Shown: in pieces, positions 1 to 8,975 of the stretch
Numbering within the stretch: the first letter of the stretch is position 1
Layout of the letters: every line of letters begins with the position of its first letter
Notes under the pieces: model-generated
What the model was told of the DNA's origin: nothing
The model's input: the letters and a program-made list of their open reading frames with translations, nothing else
Database searches by the model: none
Position numbers and translations under genes: made by a program
Source: Chrysochromulina tobinii
Lineage: Eukaryota > Haptophyta > Prymnesiales > Chrysochromulinaceae
Assembly (NCBI GenBank): GCA_001275005.1
Contig: JWZX01002563.1
Coordinates: 1-23,002 of the forward strand
DNA length: 23,002 bases
Direction: 5' to 3'

Positions 1-550
1 AGCAGCCCGCCTGCTCGCTTCATCAGACGCATCTTGCGCACCCGTTCAGCCCACATGTCGTGCCAAGCAGACCAGCCTCGCGCGAGGCCCTGGTTCATGA
101 GCCGCTTCATGCCCAGCTGCTGCAGGTGCGCCACGCGCTTTTCGCGCTCGCGCTCGAGCTCTTGGGCTAGCGTTTCACGGGAATCCGCGTTCGCCCGCTC
201 ATAGTCCTTGACATGTCGTTGAGCAGCTTCAAGCTCCTTTTGAGAAGCGGCTAACTGCAATCTCAAAGAAGCAACTTCATTCCGAAGCTTCTCTTCACTG
301 CTCATAAATCGTTGCGCAACCTGCTCGTCCTCCCAGTCGCGTCGCCAGCTGCTGTACGCCGACACAAGTTTCGGCCTCACAAGGTACGCACCCGCCTGCC
401 TCATCAACCGACGCTTGCGCGTGACCTCGAACCACGTGCCGTGCCAAGCCGACCACGCACGCGCGATGGACTGGTTGCGCAGCCGCTTCACGCCCAGCTG
501 CTGCAGGTGCGCCACGCGCTTCTCTTTCTCCGCCTCCAGCTCTTTAGCCA
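1..550 (-). repeat. Two copies of a ~381-bp coding repeat unit (right copy 382-550, left copy 1-169)
   Basis: The segment 382-550 matches 1-169 at an offset of 381 bp, which is exactly 127 codons. The match is clear at nucleotide level: the 27-base stretch starting at 114 recurs at 495. The repeat is in frame with the minus-strand coiled-coil gene and encodes its Trp-containing module, so it is internal gene duplication rather than a mobile element. Further copies probably lie beyond the left edge. Confidence 0.8.
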
Positions 551-1541
551 TTGCTTCGCTATTGGTGCGTACCGCACTCAGTCGGCTGAGCTCATCGCGC
601 GTACGCACAAGCTCAGCGTCGAGCGTCGCGCGCGCTTTCGCTTCCTTTGCAGCAATCGATCGCGCTGCCTTCTCCTCGTCGCGCAAACGCTCCACCTCTG
701 TCTTGATGGATTTGACGTCCTCCCGAAGCCCATCGCGTTCCAGAACGACGGATCGCATCCCATCGGCAAGTGCGACAGTCCAAGCCTCACCGATCGAGGC
801 AGAGTGAGGCAGGTTGAGCAGCTCAGCGACCGCATTGAGCCTCTCGACGTTGCGCAACCTCTCCTGCAGCTCCGAGCGCTCCCTCTTGAGCGAGGTCTCC
901 ACCTCTTTTGCTTCCACATCATAGGTGCGCATGGTGTTCTCGAGAGCGTGACGCTGCGCTGCCAGCTTTTCCGCTTCGAGCTCCTCCTTCTTGCTTCGCT
1001 CCGCGAGTCGCAGCTCGAGCACCTCGCGCATCCGCCGAGCCTCCAGCATAGCAAGCTCTCGGCTCACCCGTTCCTCGACGCGCAGCTTCCTCTCATGTTC
1101 GAGATGCCACTGTGCGTTGCGGAGCGTGCCCGACGTCGCGCTGAGCTCATTCTCCAGAGCTAGTGTCCCCTTTCGAGGGCGCTCAGGCGACGACGCCGTG
1201 GCTGACTCAATCAAGCTTGCGGTGGAGGCATGTAACTCCAGCTCGCCACTATCCAAGAGGCGCCAGTTGCCAGTGTATTTGACGAGCGCGGAACCCGGAT
1301 CGCCGGGCAAGGGAGCGCCCGAAGGCGGTGGCGGCGGCCGCCTCTTGTGTTGTAACTCATACCACTCTGTCGAGCTCGCTCCGCGACTTGAGTTGGGTGG
1401 CACAGGTGGTGAGCGATGCTGCTGGTAGGGGCTGTCTATCACGCGGACGGTTGGTGCCGTCATCGGGCGCCTCTGCTTGCTCCTCCATGAGGTCGGCCTG
1501 GGGGTGCTTGGCGGCGTGCCCGTCGCAGATACTGTCTCCAT
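1..1541 (-). CDS. Trp-rich coiled-coil repeat protein (5' part, runs off window)
   Basis: A reading frame on the minus strand stays open from 1541 to the left edge (about 513 codons), with an in-frame TAA upstream at 1574-1572, so the N-terminus is complete and the C-terminus is missing. ATG 1541 was chosen; ATG 1463 is the alternative. The first ~130 residues are Pro/Ser/Arg-rich and disordered, with a WYELQ segment. A long charged coiled coil follows. From about residue 335 there are repeat units of about 127 residues: a heptad-rich helix with KRVAHLQQLG, an ARAWSAWHGTW-type Trp segment, basic RKRRLM, then RPKLVSAYSSWRRDWE. A second unit begins near position 165 and is cut by the edge. The regularly spaced Trp helices resemble Sfi1/centrin-binding repeats in style, but the family is not identified. 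The open frame, heptads and in-frame repetition make coding certain; function is unknown. Confidence 0.85.
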   Translation of the reverse strand, partial: METVSATGTPPSTPRPTSWRSKQRRPMTAPTVRVIDSPYQQHRSPPVPPNSSRGASSTEWYELQHKRRPPPPPSGAPLPGDPGSALVKYTGNWRLLDSGELELHASTASLIESATASSPERPRKGTLALENELSATSGTLRNAQWHLEHERKLRVEERVSRELAMLEARRMREVLELRLAERSKKEELEAEKLAAQRHALENTMRTYDVEAKEVETSLKRERSELQERLRNVERLNAVAELLNLPHSASIGEAWTVALADGMRSVVLERDGLREDVKSIKTEVERLRDEEKAARSIAAKEAKARATLDAELVRTRDELSRLSAVRTNSEAMAKELEAEKEKRVAHLQQLGVKRLRNQSIARAWSAWHGTWFEVTRKRRLMRQAGAYLVRPKLVSAYSSWRRDWEDEQVAQRFMSSEEKLRNEVASLRLQLAASQKELEAAQRHVKDYERANADSRETLAQELEREREKRVAHLQQLGMKRLMNQGLARGWSAWHDMWAERVRKMRLMKRAGGL

Positions 1542-1720
1542 GTGTGTCTGGTCACCGTCGATGGGAAGACGTTACATGACCTGTTCAGCAAAGTGAAGAA
1601 TTGCGCCGTTTGCAACGACGATCCTCAAAGAGATGCGGCCGTGTGCATGAACTGAACTGAACTGAACATGTGGCGAGGCGGCTTCTCATCCCGCCGATTC
1701 ACACGCACACAAACTCCGAG
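1542..1720. promoter_or_regulatory. Divergent intergenic region with (TGAAC)4
   Basis: This 179-bp gap separates the starts of two divergent coiled-coil genes, so it should hold both promoters. It contains four perfect tandem copies of TGAAC at 1648-1667, ending 53 bp before the ATG at 1721. No TATA box is obvious. The promoter role is inferred from position only. Confidence 0.45.
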
Positions 1721-2134
1721 ATGGAAGCGGAAGACGCGTCGGACGTAGCGGCGCTGCGTAAGGAAGTGCTGAACGTCAAGGCGAAGGCGGTCGCAAAGAT
1801 CAAAGCCCTGCAAGAACAGGTTCGCAGCCTGGAAGAACAGTTGGCGAAGCAGCGATCGCCACCTGAATCAGCGAGTAGCGAGGAGGGCGAGAAGTTTGTC
1901 AAAGTGTCTCGACCTGACCACGAAGCAGCAGAAGTCAGCCTGCGGCTTCGAGAGCAGGAGCTCAGCGTGCGCGAGCGGGTCGTTAGTGAGCGCGAGCGCG
2001 CTGTCTACGAAGCTGCACATAGACCTGGTGGCAAGGCCAGCACCTGGCACGGCGTTTTGGCGAGCCTGTGCAGAGTCAACGAGAACTTGGCGCAGGTGGA
2101 TTGTGCGTGCACTGCCGCGACGTTTCGTGCTTGA
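1721..2134 (+). CDS. Small coiled-coil protein, possibly the first exon of a longer gene
   Basis: ATG 1721 opens a 137-codon frame. Residues 1-50 form a Lys/Ala/Glu-rich amphipathic helix with a VAKIKALQEQV segment and LEEQL heptads, similar in style to coiled-coil stretches of golgins and other scaffold proteins. A second Arg/Glu-rich helix (LRLREQELSVRERVV) covers roughly residues 75-105. The upstream in-frame ATG at 1670 would add 17 residues that do not look coding, so 1721 is preferred. The last ~30 residues lose coiled-coil character. A possible splice donor CAG|GTGGATTG lies at 2096 in phase 0, so the true C-terminus may be in a later exon that I could not place. Function is unknown. 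Confidence 0.5.
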   Translation: MEAEDASDVAALRKEVLNVKAKAVAKIKALQEQVRSLEEQLAKQRSPPESASSEEGEKFVKVSRPDHEAAEVSLRLREQELSVRERVVSERERAVYEAAHRPGGKASTWHGVLASLCRVNENLAQVDCACTAATFRA

Positions 2135-2602
2135 TATGCGCCAGATACTTGGAGGATGACGAGAGGACTAGATTTCATATTTGTGTGCGTGTGAGGGCTG
2201 TGTTCGGCTCTCACAAGAATGTGGTCGAAATGGGCATTGAGATAGAGCATTGGGCGTATCCCTCGATCTAGAGCATAGCGTACCGGGAGTTTCAACGTAT
2301 GAGCCTTGGAGCCGAGATCCTAGATAAGAGTGTGAACCACATAGTCGCCCAACGCCCATCCCGTTACCATCCCGGCGGCCTCGCACACCCTTGCTCCATG
2401 CTCGCACCCACAGATAAACAGACCGACGAAGACGTAGGGTCTAGGGTCGATACGTCACCGTACCGGTGTGACTATTAGGTAGCGCAGTCCGCAGATCCCG
2501 GGGAGACCCGCTGCGCGCAAGACCAGGTACCCGGGACCGGCTCGGGTTACCGGGCCATGTTGGGGCCCGCCGCGTCTCGTTCCCGTCGCCTATCACGCTA
2601 TT
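2135..2602. other. Intergenic/unassigned stretch
   Basis: Only short ORFs without compositional support are present. A plus-strand frame around 2068-2271 contains CVHC and CLIC pairs (2113-2145) and could be a 3' exon of the preceding gene, but no splice pair was convincing. An imperfect stem (GCGCAG at 2482-2487, CTGCGC at 2511-2516) was seen; no tRNA or other RNA was recognised. Confidence 0.4.
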
Positions 2603-3154
2603 CTAGGGGGGTTGATCACCTCTCCTCACTGGCTCACCAAAGTGTGCCCAGAGACTTTGCTCCTCTTGCACGCAAGTACTTTGCCAATTACATTTTTGGC
2701 ACCCGCCTTGGCCGTCACATTCGTCACAGCAAATACGGCACCAGTAGGCGGTCGAATAGGTAAGGGTGTCATCACCAACAAGCTCGTTGGGATGCGAGTG
2801 CCAGCATAGGCCTCCACACCGACCCCCGCCATCCTCTCGCCTGCACACGAACATCATGCCTCGGCACGGCTCCGGGTACGGACAGCCCATTGGCACAGAA
2901 GTGCCAGCCCCAAGCCCGCACGCAGGGCAAGCGTATACAATATCGGTCACAAAGTCATCGTCTTCCTCCTCCTCCTCCCATTCGTCAAGCGAACCATCGG
3001 GCAGTGCCTGCTCTGTGGCCGCGCCACTCTTCTTTTTGATCTTCTTCTTCTTCCTCTTCTTCTTCGTGTCGCTTACGACAGCATGGGGCGCTTTGGCACG
3101 CGCGCCACCAGTCGGCTTTGGAGGCGAGGCCTTTGTCTTGGTGGTGGGCGGCAT
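2603..3154 (-). CDS. Cys-rich, probably zinc-binding protein with basic and acidic tracts
   Basis: This 183-residue protein has three parts. Residues 1-50 are Lys/Pro/Ala-rich with a run of Lys/Arg at 31-42 that could be a nuclear localisation signal. Residues 55-68 are an almost pure Glu/Asp tract. Residues 74-161 hold 14 cysteines (76, 79, 91, 97, 104, 113, 117, 139, 142, 143, 146, 152, 155, 161) plus His119 and His121, spaced as several CxxC or CxxxC pairs. That density suggests two or more structural zinc sites. The pattern is not a standard RING, PHD or IBR finger that I can name, so no function is assigned. It is divergent from TRAPPC9, with 285 bp between the two ATGs. The clean frame and Cys spacing support coding. 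Confidence 0.7.
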   Translation of the reverse strand: MPPTTKTKASPPKPTGGARAKAPHAVVSDTKKKRKKKKIKKKSGAATEQALPDGSLDEWEEEEEDDDFVTDIVYACPACGLGAGTSVPMGCPYPEPCRGMMFVCRREDGGGRCGGLCWHSHPNELVGDDTLTYSTAYWCRICCDECDGQGGCQKCNWQSTCVQEEQSLWAHFGEPVRRGDQPP

Positions 3155-3439
3155 GGTACTGTCCGCTTAAGAGAGCGAGGACGCGAGAGGAGTGGTGGTG
3201 GCTTCTCGGCCCGTGCCCGCGTTCGTCTTCAGACGAACGCAGTGCCCTGACTCCATCTGCGCGTCGTTTTGAGCGACACGATCGCAAGATGGAATTCACT
3301 TTAGATCCACTCTCACAGATCGCCCCTTCTCAGCGGTGACTCATTTTTCTCTCTACGGCTGCTCGCGTTCCACGGAGGTGCCGCGGCCATCGGCGGAGTG
3401 CGGCGGCTTCGGCTTGCCGGTTCCGGCTCGGTGGAGGCG
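3155..3439. promoter_or_regulatory. Divergent promoter region between Cys-rich gene and TRAPPC9
   Basis: The 285-bp gap separates two divergent start codons and should contain both promoters. An imperfect inverted repeat, CGTTCGTCTTCAGACGAACG, lies at 3219-3238 and could form a hairpin or act as a palindromic protein site. No TATA box was seen. Confidence 0.4.
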
Positions 3440-6400
3440 ATGTCCCTCGATATTGAAGCGCCTCTGCACGACCTCTGTGCCGTGCGCATTGCCCTCGTTC
3501 CTGTGGGAGGGACTGACGGGCCCACCTTTCGCCGGCTCTCAGCGCTGCTTCATCCACTGACAACGCTCGATGTCTCTCTGTTGTCGAACGGCGAACGGCG
3601 TGGCGCATTCAAGCTGCACTTTGTCGAGGCTGGGGGAGGCATTTCTGACTGGGATGAACTCTATCCCCATCGGCGCGTGCGTGCAGTGATTGGCCTGTGC
3701 CACTTCCCAAGCTCGGTTGAGCTTGGCGCATCGTATGGAGCATTCGTGCAGCGTGGCGCTAGCTTATCGAGCACCGCGCTCATCATGCGCTGCTTTGTCT
3801 TCGAATCACCCGAGAACGGCGTGATTGCCGACCTTCCGTCTGCGGACAATAGCCGCCTGGACCTCATCGCGCCCGCGGTGGCAGACATGCGCATGCATGT
3901 CAAGGAGTTGCTCCACGAACTTGGTGCTGAGCTTCTCCGCGACATCCGCGCCGAAGCCGAGACCCCGCCAAACCTCAGCGCCAACCTCACTACTCCAAGC
4001 GACTCGGGCTCGACTGCTGCGGGCACGACTTCCACCTTTGCGCGGCTGCTGAGCTCGGCGACCGGGCGTGTGACTGGCCGTCATCAGAAGCGCAAGGCGG
4101 ACTTGAAGTTGCTGTGTGGCTCTACGGCCGACGCGCGCATAGGCTACGAGAAGGCGATTGAGAGCATCTCGCGCTCCGGCGCGGACGCAGTGTGGCATGC
4201 TGCGGCGCTCGAGGGTGCGGCGGCGGCGCAGCTAGCGCAGCTCGCGCAGGCCCTCCGGGAGAGCAGCGCAGCGGGCGGTGCAGCTGGCGGCGATCTTGCC
4301 GCCTACGGCGAGGCGTACGGTGAGGCGCTAGGCTTGGCCAAGAAGCGACTCGAAGAGGCGTGCAAACTCTGCGCGGAGCGCGGCGGGCGGGCTGTCGAGG
4401 TTGCGGTCGAGATCGGCTTCCGCCTGGCCCGTTTGATCGGTGAGATCGCCGAGAGGGAACGGGGGCGCCTTGCCGTGACGGACGACATCATCGCCGGCGG
4501 AGGGCCGGACGCCTTCGGGCCCCCGCCGCCCCCGTCGCCCTGGCGCCATCGCCGCATCGAAGCGCAATCTGTCCTCCAGCGTCGTGCGTACGAGCAGGCG
4601 ACCGGCACCGAGACTCCTCTTGGTCTGCAGCTGCAGCTGCGTGTGTGCTTGGGCTCGGCGGCTCTCTCCTCCGAGCTAGGGCAGCATCGCAAGGCTGCCT
4701 TCTACCTTCTCGAGGCGGCTCGTCGCTACCGCAACACGTACCAATGGCGCGCGGCACACGAGGTGCTCCTCGTGGCCGCGCCGCAGCTGCAGCTCGCGCC
4801 GCTGCAGTTCCTGCAGCTGCACGCGCCGTGGCGTCCGCCGCTCCCACTCGAGCCGCGCCCGTCGCTCGCTGCTGCTGTCGGCGCGACCTTCGGGTCGGTT
4901 GTGCTCCGGATGGTGGATGTCAATAGCCAGGGCTGGTCCTACCTGCGCCAAGTGGTGCTCGCCATGTTGCTCGAGGCGACGGTCGCGCTGGACGACGCTC
5001 CCTTGTACGCCTCGTACGCGCTCTTCACGCTGCGCCTCATCGAGGGCTCGCTACCTCACGACCAGCAGAAGCGGCTGGTCGGGCTGCTGACGCAGGCAGC
5101 GCCCCAAATCGCACCTTGCATGCCTGCGCCGGCTATCGGTCTACCGTGGCTGCTGCGCATCAAGCCGCTCAAACTCTCCAACGAGCGCCTCCCTCATAAG
5201 CGCGTCGTCGCTCAGAAGCGCTCGCGACCCGACTTCGAGTTTCTCACCGACCCGTTCTCGAGGGCGCGCAAAGCCAAGGCGGCCGCGCTCGCTGCACTGC
5301 GCGTGCTGTGGATCCGTGGCGAGACCATCTCGGCGCTCGTGACTGTCTCGAATCGGCTGTGCGTGCCGCTGTACATCGATCACGTCGCGTTGCATGGGAC
5401 GCTGGTGCGCGCGACGCCAGATAGTGCCACGGCGGCCTCGCCAACCAGAGACGTTGCCGCCCCGACGAAGCCAAATGCCGGCACAGCTGACGGGCTGCAA
5501 GCGAATCCGCGTTTCGTGGCATTCGGCCAGTCCGTTCTGCTGCCTGAGCATTGCCCCGGCATGGAGGTGGAGCTGACGGGTCTGGTCGACGGAGGCGCTG
5601 CAGGCGATGAGTGGCGACTGCTGCTCCATGGACTCGAGGTGCGTGCATTTGGCTTTGAATGCATCCACCCGGTCGATAGCAATGGGTGCCCTGCTTTGTT
5701 GCCAGCGTCGGCATACTCGCCCATCGAGGGCAACCAGGCAGGACGGTCTGGCGAGTTGATGACAGGCACCAGCTTCGACAGGCGCTGGCAGCCCCCTCCC
5801 CCGATGGACATCCTCCTGGCGCCTCCGTTGCCCCTCTTATCCGCCGACCCCGCGTCGCTGATGGTGGAGGCACTTGGAGAGCTTCACGTGGGCCAACGCG
5901 TGACGATCGCGCTGCGTCCTCACGAACGTGAGCTCCCTACACGTGCGGGCGTTGCGAGCGTCGCTTCGGCCCTCTGGCGCGCTGCCACTCACGTTAGCCA
6001 AGGGATTCAAATGGTACCATCACACCCCGTTGAGCCTATTCGACGAGTCCGAGTCAGATGGGGCCATCTCGTGCCATCGATTTGAGCTGGGCGTCGACGC
6101 GATCTCTGCGCAGCTCCCGCTTCCGCCCTCGCAGCAGCTGGCTATTCCTATCAAGCTCCTCGTGGGCACGCCCGCCGACTGTGCGTGTGAGGTGCACATA
6201 GACTACGACGGCGGCCCCCCCACCGGAGCCGTCTCACACCCGGGCTCGAGCCTCGAAGAGGAGGCAGTTTGGACTAGGAAGCTCACGCTGCCCCTCACTC
6301 TCAATCTGGGCCGTGGGCTCGTACTCTCTCCAGAGGTGATCGTGCAGAGCGACCCGTATCGGCTTTATATGGAGGCATCACGGCCGCTAACTTACAGGGC

Positions 6401-8576
6401 AAGCAGCGCTGCTGCCGAAACTTCGCCGTGGGCTTCGGTCTTTTCGTGGGCTTCAGGAACGGCCCAAGGCAGTGCCTCGGTCGCCACGCCGCCACCTGGT
6501 TGTCTCCTGATCCTTTCAGTCTCGAATGAGCATGCATCTGCCACGTTTGAGCTCGAGTGCTTTCTTGGAGCTCATCTGACCAGTCACGTCTCCGTCGGAG
6601 ATGTCGATCTGGCGTCGTCGCGCTCTGCTGCCGCTGCTGTTGCGGCCGCGAGCAGCACCAGCACATCTGGCGCTGCTGGGGGTGGCGCTCGAACCTGGTT
6701 GCTCGCCCCTGGTGCATTGCACCGTATCGTGCTGCCTATCTGCTGTTTGGAGCGGACGGAGCACCCACTCCCCAGCTCTGCGCAGATGCTCGAACAGTTC
6801 TTCAAGCCGCCTGATGAGGGGGACCGCTCCAATAGGCCAGCCGTGGCGCTTGCCGAAGCGGAGCGCCTGCGGGCAGCGCATCAGGTCAAGGCGCTGCTTC
6901 TCGAAGGCATCCAGCTGCGTTGGCGACGCCAAGGCGAGCGGCTGATCTCGGGCGTCCTTCCGCTGACACCGATCGTACTCACCAACGCCCAGGTGGATAC
7001 GCTTTGCCGCCCTGCCGTCTCGCTGTGCGCGCAGCTGTGCGCGAACGGGGCACGGCCCTGGGTCGCTCCTGGCCCGTCCGCGCGCCCTCTTCGCAAGTTG
7101 CTGATCCGGATCACCGCGGCTGCTGATGAGGCTGCGACCTCGCAGCTGGTTGTGCGCGTGCGAGGTGGGCGACGGGGTTCCGAACGCAGGACTGATGGGT
7201 CGGCGACTACTGCCGGCTCTTCCATGGACGCGCTGAGCGACAGTCGCGCGGAGCAAGGAGGCAGTCTATCCAGTCTGCGAGTCCCCGATGTCGGTCGCAA
7301 CGGTGTCCAATTCCACGAGCCAGTCCACCCTGCACGCCAAACATCTGCTCAGAGCACCAATGGCCATGTTGCCGTCGCGTCGAATGCAGACGACCTGGCA
7401 CCCCGCCGCGAGAGCCCAGACCCAATCGCGGCTCTCTTTTCTCGGCGTGACGGCGGGCTCTCGGGTCGCGCCTCGTCCGTGGAAGAGCTGGATGACGACT
7501 GGCACGCCTCGTCTGTACGCCTCGACGAGCCAGGGGCCGACCTGACGGGCACGGCCGCGGCCGCGTTGCCAAACGGCGCTGCGCACAGCTCGACGGCGCC
7601 ACTGATCTCGAGTTTATCGGCCGCGCTGGACAGCAATCCGTGGGTCGGGTTTCCAGAATCCATGCTGCTTGATTCTTCGTCGCAGTTCCACTCTTCGTCA
7701 GGCGCGTTGTCGCAGTTCCACTCCTCGGGCACAGACACCCAGCTCTCGCTGGATCTGCCTCGCGGCAGCTCGCGAGGAAGCGACAGCCGACAGAGCGACC
7801 TCTCTGGGCTGGCACAGCGTATCTCCCTAGGGGATGGACCGGCAGCCTGTGGCCGCCGACAGGGCACCTCGTTCTCACTCGATGAAGGTGGGGAGCCGCC
7901 AAGGGAGCCGTCCTCGATCCCTCTCGAAGTGCATGCGCCGCCCAAAAGCAGCAGGGAGGGACCATCAGTACAATTACCTGCCGTCCACGAGGTGCCATCT
8001 GTCAGCTCGATTGCGGGAGCAGTGCCCCTGACGGCGTCTCCGCTCACACGGCGGCACTTCTCCGACACACCACGCGCACTAGCCATATCTCCAAGGCGCC
8101 TCGAATCGCCATGCGTCAATCTACGTTGGGAGGTGGCAAAGCCAGTGCGCTCGCCCCAGCGCACGCCGTTGATAGGCAGCAGCATGGCCAGCGCGGCCGT
8201 GGGTGCAGGTCGCGCAGCAGGGAGCTGCTTGGCCGTGGACTTTAACGACGTCGGTGAGGCGCAAGAGGAGGACGACCCGGATGACGCGTACACAGATGAC
8301 GAGGACGCGAGCGGACGTGCTGGAGGCGGTGGCGGCGGCGTGACGGACGCGTGGAGCTCTGGCGAGGTTCACGACGGCACCGTGATGTGGCATGGAGCGG
8401 TCGAAGCGCTTCTGCCTAGGCTTACAAACGGTCAGACATTCGAACACATCGTGGGCGTCTCATTCACGGAGGCTGGCGACTACCGACTGGCTATCCAGGT
8501 CCTCAAACTGCATACTGGGCGCCAAGGTGTACCGCCTGTCATCGCTGAAACCGGCATCTACCACCTTGAGGCTTGA
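3440..8576 (+). CDS. TRAPPC9: TRAPPC9/Trs120-like subunit of TRAPPII (exons 3440-5927 and 5998-8576)
   Basis: Joining 3440-5927 to 5998-8576 gives 1688 residues. TRAPPC9/Trs120 is a large subunit of the TRAPPII tethering complex at the trans-Golgi, a Rab11/Ypt31-family exchange factor. The N-terminus shows the family pattern: a Val-rich first strand, then an FxRLSALL helix and a SDWDELYPHRRVRAVIGL segment. A helical TPR-like middle with an LGLAKKRLEEACKLC region follows. From about residue 630 there are beta-sandwich segments, including an EVHIDYDGGPP strand. Residues about 1225-1585 are a Ser/Arg/Pro-rich low-complexity insertion, and the last ~100 residues return to a folded beta-rich end (FTEAGDYRLAIQVL). 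ATG 3440 was chosen because homology begins at once; an in-frame ATG at 3398 adds 14 unlike residues. The two frames are offset and joined by a phase-1 GT-AG intron. Confidence 0.85.
5928..5997 (+). other. TRAPPC9 intron, 70 bp, phase 1
   Basis: The donor GTGAGCTCCC at 5928 and acceptor ACGTTAG ending at 5997 restore the frame exactly: C5927 joins CC at 5998-5999 as a Pro codon, followed by KGFKWYHH. Retention would shift the frame and stop at 6085. Confidence 0.75.
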
Positions 8577-8837
8577 TCGGAGTGGATCAGTGGCGGAGGC
8601 TGCGAAGCTATGTCACACTGTTTCGAGTTCTGTAGAGCAAGGCTGTAGAGTTCAGATGGCGATTGCCCACCGCGCATATGCCCTCCGCGCACAAAGTGGG
8701 TTTCAAAGGGTTGTTGAACGTTAATTAGTAAGGCCCACGTTTGTCCTGTGGTGGCTGGTCCGCTTGCCGCCTCAGCTTCATGGTGGCCGCTCTTGTGGTG
8801 CTCAAGTTTCTAATTCTATGAGTCCTTCAATCATGCT
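8577..8837. other. Intergenic region downstream of TRAPPC9
   Basis: The 261 bp between the TRAPPC9 stop and the repeated upstream element contain no supported gene. It is less GC-rich than the flanks, as expected for a 3'UTR/intergenic region. Confidence 0.5.
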
Positions 8838-8923
8838 ACGCCTCCGTCCATTGCGATTGTGGCCCTCATGCTTGGGGTCCGGAGAGCGTGCGTGCGCGCG
8901 TTGTGTGTTTCACAGCAGCAGCA
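8838..8923 (+). repeat. Copy A of an 86/87-bp dispersed element (inverted copy at 22886-22972)
   Basis: This 86-bp segment matches the reverse complement of 22886-22972 with 6 substitutions and one 1-base indel, and the match ends sharply on both sides. It starts ACGCCTCCGTCCATTGCGAT, has a GTGCG/CGCG-rich middle, and ends TTGTGTGTTTCACAGCAGCA. It lies 52 bp upstream of ATG 8976. It contains an ATG at 8868 in frame with that gene, so it could encode an N-terminal extension here. Copy B lacks that ATG and is not in frame with its gene, which argues for a non-coding role. Confidence 0.85.
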
Positions 8924-8975
8924 TTCTCCATTCATGAAAGGGCCACACTTCCCACACATCAGTTCCGCAGGAACC

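Noticed and set aside
312-1163. Plus-strand ORFs of 283, 145 and 130 residues between 312 and 1428
   Set aside because: They are antisense shadows of the minus-strand coiled-coil gene, whose frame is open to the edge, repetitive and rich in heptads. The plus-strand products are Leu/Arg/His-rich with no domain.
2482-2516. Stem-loop candidate as a small RNA gene
   Set aside because: The stem is only 6 bp with an unstructured GC-rich loop, and no tRNA boxes or snRNA motifs were found nearby.
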